NCBI GenBank assembly: GCA_051649785.1
Contig: JBOFHT010000074.1
Coordinates: 1-64,000, forward strand
Direction of reading: 5' to 3'
DNA: 64,000 nucleotides
Origin: JBOFHT01 sp051649785
GTDB taxonomy: Archaea > Methanobacteriota > Methanobacteria > Methanobacteriales > Methanobacteriaceae
Within the stretch, counting starts at the first letter, position 1, and each line of letters starts with the position of its first letter. Below, piece by piece: positions 35,520-45,945 of the stretch. Position numbers and translations under genes: made by a program. Under the pieces are notes generated by a model. The model saw nothing but the letters and a program-made list of their open reading frames with translations. It ran no database searches and was not told the DNA's origin.

Positions 35520-37448
35520 TTATGATTTATCAATAATCGCCTCTTTAAAGAATTCAGGAACTAATGACCTGTAAATAGGACTCCTAAATAGCATATTAAT
35601 ATCTTCATCTAATATATAGGTGTAACAAAAATCATCTTCAGCACGCATACCACGGCCATATGCCTGTAAGAGAGTCATGACTGTTTTATAAGCATACCAC
35701 TTTTGATCACGTTTTCGCCTCATATTTACTTGTTTATCACCTAAATAAGGGAAAGGAACTTTATAAATAACTTGAAAACGGCATTTATCATAAGGTAAAT
35801 CAACACCTTCGCTCATAGAAGGACTTACTAGTACCAATGGGTTTTTACTTTTTTCAAAATGATTTAAAACAGTAGCCCTATCATTAGAAGAGTGAGAAGT
35901 AAAACGAGAGTTATTTAAGTTATTCATAATATATTGTTGACATCTGTAGCTATTAGTATGAATTAAACCTTTATCATATTTATGTCGCTCTAGAATTTGG
36001 CGAAGAATTGGTAAGGTTTTAGGAGCTGTACGTTTAATTCTGTTTGCTCCCATTTTTCCAGCTAAATTTAACTCAATTGGACGCTTATCTGGAGGAAAAG
36101 GACTATCTACTTTAACATGATACACTTCTTGAGGATCAAGACCTAACCATTGTGAAAACATATTATGGGATAAAATTGTAGCACTCATAAATAAATTAAC
36201 TTCACCATGCTGGAAAAGAAAATCTTGAGCATAATGATGAACTCTGAGTGGTTTAAATGAAACTCCATCTTTATTTGGATCAATTACCCAATTTAAAGGT
36301 TCATTTTTTAAATGATCTCTTAACTGGCTTAGTCTACCCGTTGTACGGTTAATTCTATCAACTTTATGTTGAGCCATATTAGAAAAGCTTAATTCTTTAT
36401 AATAATCACGAATAGCATCAATTTCAGAAATCCAATTATCAGGACTAGTTGATTTAAGACTCTCAGGACTAATAACTTTTTTAATATCTTTTTTTAGCGA
36501 TTTATTAAATAAATTAAGTTCTAAACTCATCATTAATTTATTTTCAATATTATGAGCTTCATCAAGAACTAATAAATTCCTTGGTCCAAAGTGTTTAATA
36601 TAATTTAACTCTAAAATAGCATAATCATAATTCATTAGAGTAATAGGGGAATTAACAGCATTAGATTTTTGTTCCCAGTAACTACACTTATCTTCACTAT
36701 GATAAAAAATAGGATTTCCTAATGAGTCATCAAAAGCAGAGATAGCTCCAGGGCCAGGGCTTTTACTAACACCATAGGGACAAAAAAAGTTTTTTGAAGA
36801 AGGAATAGTTTTACAGGTCCCTACATCGCAGCTAGAATCAAAGTCATCATGAAGACACCTAAAATTATTTCTTCCTTTAACAAGAGGAAAGGTAAATTCA
36901 TTATGATACTGTTCTTGAAGCTGTTTAGTCATTGTTAAAATATAAGCCGGCTTATAAATACGTGAAAGAGTTGTAGCAGCTGCAGACTTTCCAGTTCCAG
37001 TTCCTGCTTCAAGTACAATATATTTAAAACCACTTTCTATTGCTTGATAAATATCAGAGATTATTTCTAGTTGACCTCGACGAGGTTTAGTAAATGGAAA
37101 ATTCTCAATGATTTCTTCTTCGATATTAGGATATTGAGACTTCATTTCACGAATCTGACTTTCATTTAGCTTAGATATCTTCTTAGGAATAATATTAGAC
37201 CAAATAGAATCATAGCCATTATTGTCGTTAGTGTTATTATTACCATTACTATTAAAATTAGTATTTAAATTAGCATTAGAGTTAATAGAATATTTAGAAG
37301 GAGTATTATAGCTAGAATATTTATTAGATTCCGTAGATTTAGATTTTTTAGAGCCATAGCTACTCTTATTAATTTTTTTAGTTTCATTAGTACATATACA
37401 TCGATCTTGTAACATTCCACAATCGGGACAAAACATTGAATTTGACAT
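35520..37448 (-). CDS. XPD/DinG-like DNA helicase with iron-sulfur cysteines
   Basis: A superfamily 2 helicase of the Rad3/DinG type. Motifs are EAGTGTGKSAAAT (Walker A), VLDEAHNIENK (DEAH box) and LLQAYGRGMRAEDD (motif VI). Four cysteines in the segment FRCLHDDFDSSCDVGTC to FFCPYG, with a later DKCSYW, suggest the Fe-S domain. The N-terminus has a small zinc-like motif CPDCGMLQDRCIC, then about 60 residues rich in Asn and Ser (SINSNANLNTNFNSNGNNNT). I start at the ATG for MSNSMFCPDCG (642 residues); an upstream in-frame ATG gives an unlikely hydrophobic extension. Confidence 0.88.
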   Translation of the reverse strand: MSNSMFCPDCGMLQDRCICTNETKKINKSSYGSKKSKSTESNKYSSYNTPSKYSINSNANLNTNFNSNGNNNTNDNNGYDSIWSNIIPKKISKLNESQIREMKSQYPNIEEEIIENFPFTKPRRGQLEIISDIYQAIESGFKYIVLEAGTGTGKSAAATTLSRIYKPAYILTMTKQLQEQYHNEFTFPLVKGRNNFRCLHDDFDSSCDVGTCKTIPSSKNFFCPYGVSKSPGPGAISAFDDSLGNPIFYHSEDKCSYWEQKSNAVNSPITLMNYDYAILELNYIKHFGPRNLLVLDEAHNIENKLMMSLELNLFNKSLKKDIKKVISPESLKSTSPDNWISEIDAIRDYYKELSFSNMAQHKVDRINRTTGRLSQLRDHLKNEPLNWVIDPNKDGVSFKPLRVHHYAQDFLFQHGEVNLFMSATILSHNMFSQWLGLDPQEVYHVKVDSPFPPDKRPIELNLAGKMGANRIKRTAPKTLPILRQILERHKYDKGLIHTNSYRCQQYIMNNLNNSRFTSHSSNDRATVLNHFEKSKNPLVLVSPSMSEGVDLPYDKCRFQVIYKVPFPYLGDKQVNMRRKRDQKWYAYKTVMTLLQAYGRGMRAEDDFCYTYILDEDINMLFRSPIYRSLVPEFFKEAIIDKS

Positions 37449-37875
37449 TAACAATACTTTTATTACTAATAATATAATAAGTTTAAGTAAGGGGTGTTGG
37501 AAAGTAATCATAAGATTGTAAAAATATATAAAATAATTAAAAAATTAGAATTTGATTTTAATATTGCTCCTTAATAAGAATTAAAAAAATAAAATCAACT
37601 TAACTATTTTACTTTAAAATTATTTATTTTTCTAATTGTATTACAGTAAAAAAATATTCCTGTTGGAAACATATCTATTTAGCACTATATTAGAAATAGA
37701 ATGATTTTAAACCATTAGAATTAAAAAGATAATGTTAATATTAAAAGATAATGTTAATATTAAAATTAATATTAAGATTAATATTGAAATTAAGATTGAA
37801 ATTAATAAAAAATAATTTATTAATATAAAACGAATCAGCTAATATTTATTTTTTTAGCTATATTAAGGTGATTAT
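37449..37875. other. Divergent region between helicase and cbiL
   Basis: About 425 bases. A simple tandem repeat (AAAAGATAATGTTAATATT, twice, then decaying ATTAATATT units) lies at 37725-37805. No gene is seen. Confidence 0.45.
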
Positions 37876-38661
37876 TTGAAAAAAGGAAAACTTATTGGAA
37901 TTGGTGTTGGACCAGGAGATAGTGAATTACTTACTTTAAAAGCTATAAATGTTTTAAAAGATATTAATGTAATTTGTGCACCAAAATCATCAGAAAACAA
38001 AGAAAGTATAGCATTATCAATAATAAAACCAATTTTAAAAGATTATAGAAAAGATGGTTGTGAAGCTGAAAATTACGAGTGTATAGAAGGAATCAACAAT
38101 AATTCTGCATTTAAAGAGAATTATAGTAATTTAAAAGTGTTAGAGCCATTGTTCCCTATGATTGAAGATGAAAAAGAATTAGAATTTCATTGGGATAATG
38201 CATCTAAACAAATAGCTAGCTACTTAGATAAAGGAGAGGATGTAGCTTTTATAACACTAGGAGACCCTTCTATATTTAGTACATTTTCATATATACTTAA
38301 AAGACTAAGAAATAGCTATTTATTTGAAATAATTCCAGGAATAACTTCATTTACTGCATGTGCTGCAAGTATTGGAAAACCTCTTGTTGAAAAAGATGAT
38401 ATTTTAGTAATTGTTCCTAAAGTTGATGAAAGGCTAGAAAATATTATAAAAATTGGTAACAGCTTTGTTATAATGAAAGGTTCCAGGCATAGTAGCGAAT
38501 TAGAAGAAATAATTAATTTAAATCCCAATGAATCTGAAATAACTTCAGTGAAAAATTGTAGTATGGAAAATGAAAAAGTAAAAAAAGGGTTTTTTAAATC
38601 AAAACCTTATTTAACAACAACAATTGTTAAATTTAAAGATAAAAAAATTAATAAAATTTAA
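37876..38661 (+). CDS. cbiL: Cobalt-factor II C20-methyltransferase
   Basis: A SAM-dependent enzyme of anaerobic cobalamin synthesis. It has 261 residues. The N-terminus GKLIGIGVGPGDSELLTLKA and the motifs FITLGDPSIFSTFSYI and IIPGITSFTACAAS are those of precorrin/cobalt-factor methyltransferases, closest to CbiL. The start codon is TTG with AAGGTGAT 5 bases upstream. Cobamides are needed for the methanogen methyltransferase Mtr. It stands alone, with no other cob genes nearby. Confidence 0.9.
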   Translation: MKKGKLIGIGVGPGDSELLTLKAINVLKDINVICAPKSSENKESIALSIIKPILKDYRKDGCEAENYECIEGINNNSAFKENYSNLKVLEPLFPMIEDEKELEFHWDNASKQIASYLDKGEDVAFITLGDPSIFSTFSYILKRLRNSYLFEIIPGITSFTACAASIGKPLVEKDDILVIVPKVDERLENIIKIGNSFVIMKGSRHSSELEEIINLNPNESEITSVKNCSMENEKVKKGFFKSKPYLTTTIVKFKDKKINKI

Positions 38662-38707
38662 AAATAAAAAAATATAAAAAATAGGGTATAATTTATCCTA
38701 TTTCATT

Positions 38708-39502
38708 TTATTCACTAGCTGGTTCTAATTCAAAGAAACAGCACTCATCACCCATTGCAAAACACTTGGTTTCAGTAACAGATACTTTTTTATTAAGATG
38801 GGCACTAAATGCCGCTTCTAAAATACCAGCGTCCAAATAACATGCAGGTTTACCTTTTTTAGGAAGTAGTTCACATTCAAAACAATCCACTGCAGTAACT
38901 TGGATAATATCATCTGGTGTTTTACCAAGCTCAATTACAAGCTCACCTAGTCTATTATCTTTCCAAAATTTAGATAAGTTTTCTATAAACTCTTCAGAGC
39001 TATTTCCTTTTATTTGCCCATATAAGGATGATCCGATTTTGTATCCTGCTTCATATACTAAAGGATCAATGTTAATTCCTTCTTGGATTAAAATTGTTTT
39101 TAAAGTATGGAAAAGTAAGCGAACAAATTCAAATTTATCACCATTATTAACTAAGTTAGAAACTAAAAATTCTATTTTTTGTTCTTCTAGCTCATAAGGT
39201 TCAGGAGAATCAATTTCACCTAAATATTTGGAGTTAATATAAAATATTTTTTTCCTTTGATCTTCTTCTTTAAGTTTGAAAGATATAATACCCTCTTTTC
39301 TTAGAGATTTTAAGTGAACAGAAATTGTAGATTTAGATTTACCTGTATTTTTAACAATATCTTCAAATTCCATTTCATTTTCTCTAAGCATAGACAAAAT
39401 ACGCAACTTTATTGGGCTTTCAATTACACTAAACCCATTACCTTTAGATCCTGTTGCAAAAATCTTAATAGGCATTCTTTCATTATTTTTTACTGTTACC
39501 AT
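38708..39502 (-). CDS. msvR: Redox-sensing regulator MsvR (ArsR HTH plus V4R domain)
   Basis: A methanogen-specific redox regulator. The N-terminal winged helix (KLRILSMLRENEMEFEDIVK, then KSKSTISVHLKSLRKEG) is followed by a V4R domain with conserved cysteines (VDCFECELLPKKGKPACY, then TKCFAMGDECCFFEL). The domain order and divergent placement next to F420H2 oxidase and rubrerythrin genes match MsvR of related methanogens, where it controls itself and an oxidative stress operon. I chose the ATG at 39502 (264 residues), with AAGGTG just upstream. Confidence 0.93.
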   Translation of the reverse strand: MVTVKNNERMPIKIFATGSKGNGFSVIESPIKLRILSMLRENEMEFEDIVKNTGKSKSTISVHLKSLRKEGIISFKLKEEDQRKKIFYINSKYLGEIDSPEPYELEEQKIEFLVSNLVNNGDKFEFVRLLFHTLKTILIQEGINIDPLVYEAGYKIGSSLYGQIKGNSSEEFIENLSKFWKDNRLGELVIELGKTPDDIIQVTAVDCFECELLPKKGKPACYLDAGILEAAFSAHLNKKVSVTETKCFAMGDECCFFELEPASE

Positions 39503-40614
39503 TTGATACACCTTTGTCTTATATTAATAGATTTTTAACCTACAATATGCAATTAATGACGTTAGCATCCGAATATAGTACCTTTAGTAAAAATCTAAAA
39601 ATGGTGCCTATATTAGTGATTAATATTAATAATAACATTAGCAAATTAGACCTAATTAATGGATTAGCATATAACTTATGGACCATAGATAATATTATTA
39701 TTAATAACAATACTACTAGTTATTAACTTGAGAGCAAGTTTTTTATTAATTGTTTAGTAATGACTATTAATTGCATATAATATATACTTTTCAACTCATC
39801 GAATATATAGTTTATCATTAAAACATTTTTATTACTGCCATAAATGTTAAAGAGCAATGAAAATTAATTAACTAAGATACGATTAATACTGGATTAATGT
39901 TCAAAAGCTAATTTTTAAAATTTATAATAAATAAAAAAAGTTACAATGAAACATTTTTAATTATGTTAAATATTTGATTAAAGGAATATAATTATAACAA
40001 ACCATGAATTTTTAGTTTTTTATATTTAAACATTATAAAAAGATAACATTTATATACAAGTTCCAATAGATTATTGTATAGTTCTTATATATGCGAACAT
40101 GTTATAAATAGTTAAAATAAATATCATAACAACCGCCATAACAAGCAATATTCAGAATTATTAATAAAATTATTGTAATTAATTATATTTATTTTTTATA
40201 GTTATTTTAATTACTATAATTAAGGTAATTATTTAATGATAATTACAATTAGATACAAATAATGCTTGCAATTAATTTAAGGTTTAGTTAATATTTAAAA
40301 ACTCCATAATTATGTAAATAAGAGCTAGTTATAGTAAAAATTATAATTTAATTAAAAATTATTCTAATATTTCCTAATAGTTAATTACATATTGGTTAAA
40401 AGTTGAATAAGTCTTAATTGATAATATTAATTTTTAAAACTCGATTAAATCCTAATTAAAATCTAAAAATCATTTATTATATATTTACATAAAAACTAAA
40501 TACAGATTTTTTAAATGATTTAATTCAATAATTATACCTATAATTTTTATTATAGCTCAATAGACTATAAAATTGTTTGTTGATAAAAAAATAAATAAAA
40601 AGATAAGTGATAAT
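39503..40614. other. 1.1 kb divergent control region between msvR and fprA
   Basis: This long AT-rich region holds the divergent promoters of msvR and fprA. A TATA box and MsvR-like box are listed at 40049-40097. A second TATA-like stretch (TTATTATATATTTA) lies near 40475-40488, closer to fprA. Half-sites with CGAA occur near 39569 and 39800. No gene is supported, including the short frame at 39514-39726. Confidence 0.5.
40049..40097 (+). promoter_or_regulatory. TATA box and MsvR-like operator upstream of fprA
   Basis: TTTATATA at 40049-40056 is a good archaeal TATA element. At 40082-40097 stands TTCTTATATATGCGAA, which fits the MsvR box TTCGTA-N4-TACGAA with two mismatches. The box would cover the transcription start, as expected for a repressor. 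Use of this promoter would leave a leader of over 500 bases before fprA, which is odd. Confidence 0.5.
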
Positions 40615-41838
40615 ATGAAAGCAAAAGCAATGAAAATTGGAGAAGGCGTATACTGGATTGGTGTTCTTGACTGGGATTTAAGATCATATCATGGATATAC
40701 ATTAGATGGAACTTCATACAATGCATATTTAGTATTTGGTGAAGATAAAGTTGCATTAATTGATAATGCATACCCTGGAAAAACTGAAGAGCTTATGGCA
40801 CGTGTAGATGATGCATTTGCACAAGAAGGAAAACCTGTTAAAGTAGATGTACTTGTACAAAACCATGTTGAAAAAGATCATAGTGGAACATTAGTAGATT
40901 TACATAAAAGGTTCCCAGAAGCTCCTATTTACTGTACAGAAATAGCTATTAAAGGATTATTAAGACATTATCCTAGTTTAAAAGGAGCTAATTTCGAAAC
41001 TGTTGGAACTGGTGAAGCATTAGAACTTGGTGGTAAAACTTTAGCATTCTTAGATGCATTTTTATTACATTGGCCAGACAGTATGTTTACATTATTAGTA
41101 GAAGACGGAATTTTATTCCCTAATGATGCATTCGGACAACATTTATGTTTCCCACAAAGATTTGATACTGAAATTCCAGAATATGTTCTCATGGATGCAA
41201 CTAAAAAGTTCTTTGCTAATTTAATTGTGCCTCTTGCACCATTAGTACTTAAAAAGTTTACTGAAGTAACTGAATTAGGTTTACTTGAAAAAATCAAAAT
41301 GATTGCTCCTTCCCATGGTCAAATCTGGACTGATCCTATGAAAGTTATTGGAGCTTATAGTGATTGGGCTACAGGTAAATGTAAAGATAAAATGACTATT
41401 GTATATGACACAATGCATTACTCCACTCAAAAAATGGCACATGAAGTAGCTGAAGGTGCTATGGCTGAAGGATTTGATGTAGAAATATTTTACTTACATG
41501 AAGATGAACGTAGTGAAATAGTCAAAAGTATTTTAGACAGTAAAGCTGTAGCTTTTGGAATCCCAACTATTAATGATGAACCATTCCCAAGTATTGGTGA
41601 CATATTATTATACTTAAAAGGTCTCAGATTCCAAAGAACTGGAATTCTAAGAAAAGCTGTAACATTTGGTTCAATGGGAGGAAGAGGTGGAGCTGTAAAG
41701 TCTATAGCTGAAGACCTTTCTAATTCCGGATTTGATGTTATTGACCAATGCGAAATCTTATATGTTCCGGATGAAGAAGATAACACCGCGTGCTTTGAAT
41801 TAGGTCAAAAACTAGCAAAAGAAGCTAAAAACTTATAG
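40615..41838 (+). CDS. fprA: F420H2 oxidase (flavodiiron protein FprA)
   Basis: Reduces oxygen to water with reduced F420, an oxygen-detoxifying enzyme known from Methanobrevibacter. It has 407 residues from the ATG of MKAKAMKIGEGVYWIGVLDW; an upstream in-frame TTG is unlikely. The N-terminal metallo-beta-lactamase-like domain has the diiron ligands in QNHVEKDHSGT near residue 84. The C-terminal flavodoxin-like domain starts near MTIVYDTMHYSTQKMAHEVA. It is controlled probably by the divergent MsvR. Confidence 0.95.
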   Translation: MKAKAMKIGEGVYWIGVLDWDLRSYHGYTLDGTSYNAYLVFGEDKVALIDNAYPGKTEELMARVDDAFAQEGKPVKVDVLVQNHVEKDHSGTLVDLHKRFPEAPIYCTEIAIKGLLRHYPSLKGANFETVGTGEALELGGKTLAFLDAFLLHWPDSMFTLLVEDGILFPNDAFGQHLCFPQRFDTEIPEYVLMDATKKFFANLIVPLAPLVLKKFTEVTELGLLEKIKMIAPSHGQIWTDPMKVIGAYSDWATGKCKDKMTIVYDTMHYSTQKMAHEVAEGAMAEGFDVEIFYLHEDERSEIVKSILDSKAVAFGIPTINDEPFPSIGDILLYLKGLRFQRTGILRKAVTFGSMGGRGGAVKSIAEDLSNSGFDVIDQCEILYVPDEEDNTACFELGQKLAKEAKNL

Positions 41839-41992
41839 GTATTTAAACTTATAAAACCTGAAACAGCTTCAAAACTTAAAATATAAATAGAAGATAATAT
41901 ATAAATAATAAAATGAATATATTAGTAGTATTACTTAGTAATGATTACTACTAATTATTCTAATATTTATATAAAATAATGGAGATAAAATT

Positions 41993-42409
41993 ATGGCAAT
42001 TGAAAATGAACACAAAATCGGAGTTACAAAGGGAACAGATATAGAGAAAGAAGTACAAGCTAATTTTATGGGCGAATGTCAAGAAGTAGGCATGTACTTA
42101 GCTATGGCTAGACAAGCTACTAGAGAAGGTTTCCCTGAAGTAGGCGAAGTTTTAAAAAGATTAGCTTTTGAAGAAGCAGACCATGCTGCAAGATTTGCTG
42201 AAATGAATGGTGTTATAAAACCTACCCTTAAAGAGAACTTAGAAATGATGTTAGAAGGAGAACAAATGGCAAATAAAGAGAAAAAAGCTGCTTCAGTTAA
42301 ATCCGCAGAAGCTAATCTCGAAGATCCTGCTGATTTCTTCAATGAAAGTTCAAAAGACGAAGGTAGACATGCCAAAGCATTAATGGGAATCTTAGAAAGA
42401 TACTTCTAG
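41993..42409 (+). CDS. Rubrerythrin-type diiron protein without rubredoxin domain
   Basis: A ferritin-like four-helix protein of 138 residues that likely reduces hydrogen peroxide. The diiron ligands are in FMGECQEVGMYLAMAR, LAFEEADHAARFAE and FNESSKDEGRHAKALM. The C-terminal rubredoxin domain of classical rubrerythrins is missing, and no rubredoxin gene is adjacent, so an external electron donor is needed. It follows fprA by 150 bases and probably belongs to the MsvR regulon. Confidence 0.92.
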   Translation: MAIENEHKIGVTKGTDIEKEVQANFMGECQEVGMYLAMARQATREGFPEVGEVLKRLAFEEADHAARFAEMNGVIKPTLKENLEMMLEGEQMANKEKKAASVKSAEANLEDPADFFNESSKDEGRHAKALMGILERYF

Positions 42410-42988
42410 TTTTTTTAATTTTTTTGAATTTTAAAATTCCATATATCAATAGCTAATACATTTAATTATTTCTTAATTAGCTATTATTATTTTTATTTTT
42501 ACTTTTTAAATTAAATAATCATACACTCATGAAACGGAGATGGTTATTAATATTACTTGATTTACAAGTTTTTCTTTTTGAATAAAATTCCACCATAGTA
42601 CAACAAATTTATATTCCCATGATTCAAATTTTCTAGAATCCACACTATTTTTAAAATATCCAATTAACTAAATACAATACAAGGCATTATCTTTACTAAT
42701 CTATCAAAATAAATCAAAGATTACTGACTAAACTAAAGTTTTTCAATTAGAAAGTTAATTTAAAGTATTGAGAAAATAAGAATTAGTAAATTGGAAAAAG
42801 AAGAGAAAAAAATGTAATTTAATTAAAAAATAATAAATAATCTATAAAAAATTTTTACTGAATATTCACTAAGCAAAAAATACTTTTTTCTTGATTCTTG
42901 ATTTTTACTGGAATTAATTATTAAAAAAATCATTTACTATATTATAATTATAAATTACTATTTTTTAAAGTTTGAATTTTAAAGTTGT
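42410..42988. other. Intergenic region, rubrerythrin to first adhesin gene
   Basis: About 580 bases of AT-rich sequence. The part 42725-42988 matches the flank of the next adhesin gene (45695-45945), so it is a duplicated downstream region. No gene is seen. Confidence 0.5.
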
Positions 42989-45324
42989 CTAGTTTTTACG
43001 CCTATAAAATGGTACAAAAGCTAATACTAAAATTATTAGCAAAACAGCTAATGGAATACCCGTAGATTTCATACTAATAGCAGTACTAACAATAAAATTA
43101 GTATTATTAGTAATATTAGTATTATTCGTAATATTGGTGTTATTAGTAATGTTAGTATTATTCGTAATATTGGTGTTATTAGTAATGTTAGTATTATTGT
43201 TGCCTATTACTTCAATGTTTGTCGTGCTAGTAATTATTGATCCGTTAGTAAGTGTAGTTTCTGAATTAAAAGTATAATTACCTTTATTATTAAATTTACC
43301 GGTAAAACTCAAAACTTTTTCACTATTAGGATCTATATCCACAATCCAATTTAATGTATTAGTTGTTTTATTATAAACAGCACCATTAAGACTAGTCACA
43401 GCAAAATTCTCAGGCAAATAAACCACAACTTTAACATTACTTCCAGTACCATTGCCTCCATTAGTAACAATCACAGTACCAACAACAGACCCATTAACTC
43501 TCACTTTATCTTTATCTAAAATCAAATCAGTACTAACATTAGAATATACTAAGTTGAAATTCACACTTAATAATTGATTATCAACAAAGCCATTAACATT
43601 AGTAGAATGAACTAGATAATTGATAGATTTATTAAATCTTGCATCGAAAATATTATCATTAACAATAGCAATAAAATAAGGTAATAGACTATTATTATCA
43701 ATAATCCCCTTATTTAAAGCAAAGATATAATCTAAAACAACAACACTACCATTAACAACTATAATATTCTTAGAACTTAAGCTAGCAACAAACCAATTAG
43801 ACAAAACAAAACCATTGTAATCAACATCAGCAGTAGGAGTATTATACCCCCAATAATTATAATCTGCATTAATATTACTGTTATTAGTAGATATATCAAA
43901 ATTTGTATTGTTGAGGAGTCTATTATAGTTAATTTTAATATTATTAGAAATATTAACTAAAATTCCTTTAGTATTATTTAATAGATTACAACTAATAATG
44001 TTAATGTTATTACTACCATTAATAAAAATTACTTGCCCATTTTCTAGGAAATTAGACTCACTAATATTCATATTACTGCCATTAATATGTATTGCTGCAC
44101 CATATAAGGCAGTATTATTATTAAATATGCATTTACTCATATTCATACTAGGATTATAATTTCTATAAAAAATATTAGTAACAGCTCCTCCATTAACCGC
44201 ATTATTATTATTAAATATAGAATTACTAATTCTCACTATGCCTCCACAATTAGATATGGCACCCCCATACGTTTCATTAGCATTATTATTATTAAAAGTA
44301 GAATTGGTTGTAATTAATCTAGAATATACATTACAGATAGCCCCACCGCCATAAATTCCAAATATTGGGCTTCCTCCATTGTAAGTTCCATTTGCAACAT
44401 TATTATTAAAAGTAGAATTTATTGCATTTAAAATATATCCATTATTGTAGATAGCACCACCAGATTTGGCTTTATTATTATTAAAACTAGAGTTACGTAC
44501 AGTAACATTCCCATTAGTATCAATAGTAATTGCACCACCAGTTTGATTAGCATTATTACTATTGAATGTAGAATTGAATATTGTGGAATTAAAGTGCCTA
44601 ACAAATATAGCACCACATCAAATCCTGAAACACTATTATTTGAGAATATAGAATCTTTAATAGTAACATTGCCTAAAACAATAGTATTCAAATCACCACC
44701 TTGATAACATATAGCACCACCATAAGTCACAGCACTATTATTTGTAAAATTAGAGCTACTTATGTCAGTATTGAGAGTATTACTAGTGAAATATATTGCT
44801 CCTCCCCAATCAGCATTGTTATTATTGAATTGGCAATTAGTTATATTCATTTTTCCATTATTATAAATGGCACCACCATTAGTCCCACTACTGTTATCAA
44901 TTATACAACTTGTTAATGTTAAATCTCCATTATTGTAGATAGCCCCACCAGTATTATTATTTCCATTAATCAATACAATTTTTATTAGTGTTAGGTTATT
45001 CCCAGTTGTTATATTAAATATTCTTCCAAATTTTTGTGCATCTATTATTATAGTTTCTTTATTTTTACCCATCAAAGTTATATTTTTATTTATTACAATA
45101 TTAGTTACATTATCAGAATATGTTCCTCCTTCAAGGATTATTACATCCCCATTTTGTGCATCAGTTACTGTTTTGTTTAAACCGCCCTCAGTATTATTAT
45201 TTATATTAATATCTGCAGCATAAGATACTGATAAACTGATTACTAATAAAAATAATAATGATAAACCAATGCTTAAGCTATTTAATAATTGATTTTTTAA
45301 TATTTTTCTCATATCAATTCTCAC
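42989..45324 (-). pseudogene. Adhesin-like surface protein gene with one frameshift
   Basis: A signal peptide (LLFLLVISLSVSYAADININ) is followed by a beta-helix domain with GGAIYNNG / NSTFNNN repeats. At about 44615 the frame breaks: one base is missing where GGTGGTGCTATA is expected. The downstream frame stays open through the repeats to a DUF11-like domain (YLPENFAVTSLNGAVYNKTT), an NTNITN repeat and a C-terminal membrane anchor (STGIPLAVLLIILVLAFVPF, then YRRKN). The intact gene would code for about 778 residues. It could be a recent null allele, a sequencing error or a phase switch. The remaining reading frames are 44428-45324 and 42989-44236 plus upstream codons. Confidence 0.85.
43100..43199 (-). 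repeat. 36-base tandem repeat coding for NTNITN units
   Basis: The unit starting GTAATATTGGTG at 43128 recurs at 43164, with partial copies on both sides. It codes for a hexapeptide Asn/Thr/Ile repeat before the membrane anchor. Such a linker can change length by slippage. Confidence 0.85.
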
Positions 45325-45945
45325 CTCCTTTTTATAATTTATTATGTATTTAATATTATTTAATACTTTTTATTTAATTTTTTAAAGGTATTGTAATACT
45401 ATTATAATAGTTCTGCACTATTCTTACATAAAATAATAATAATAATGGTAACAATTAATTAAATTATAATTTATAAAATAATTATTAATATTCCCATCAA
45501 CTATCAATAAAATAATTATAATTAATTATTACCAACCATACCCTCCAAATCATAAAATCGAGGTTTCAAGTCCCTTCAAGTCTGCCCACCAATTTTAAAT
45601 TAAAAAATGCATGAGGCATATATACATTGCCTATAAAAGGAAATACCATTTTTAATGATGCATTATATAAATAGAAAGTTTGATGGGTAACAATGATCTT
45701 TTCACGGAGAAGATTAGTTTAAAGTGTTGGAAATTAAGAATTAAATAAGTTGAAAAATTAGTATAAATATATTTGAAAAAAAATAAATAAAAAAAATAAT
45801 TTAATTAAATAAATAACCTATTGAAAATATTTTTACTGAATATCCACTAAAGAAAAATACTATTTTTCTTGCTTTTTTACTGAGTAAAAATAGATTTTTA
45901 TATATAACTAAATTACTATTTTTAAAGTTTGAATTTTAAAATTAT
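45325..45945. other. Intergenic region between two adhesin genes
   Basis: About 620 bases. It holds a tRNA-3'-end-like fragment at 45541-45592 (listed) and the duplicated adhesin downstream flank. A short hairpin AGGCA...TGCCT lies near 45614-45632. No gene is seen. Confidence 0.5.
45541..45592 (+). pseudogene. tRNA 3'-end-like fragment
   Basis: The sequence reads like the 3' part of a tRNA: ATCGAGG-TTTCAAGT-CCC and a terminal stretch GCCCACCA with an encoded CCA. Position by position, its 30 bases around the T arm match the tRNA-Arg 3' half at 33432-33462 at about 22 positions. No 5' half lies upstream. It may be an attachment-site remnant or a decayed tRNA. Confidence 0.45.

Noticed and set aside
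39514..39726. Small plus-strand frame in the msvR-fprA region
   Set aside because: It overlaps the msvR promoter region, lacks a ribosome binding site and has random-looking content.
43100..43199. CRISPR-like regular repeat
   Set aside because: The 36-base units are directly adjacent without spacers and code for NTNITN in frame; no cas genes are in the window.
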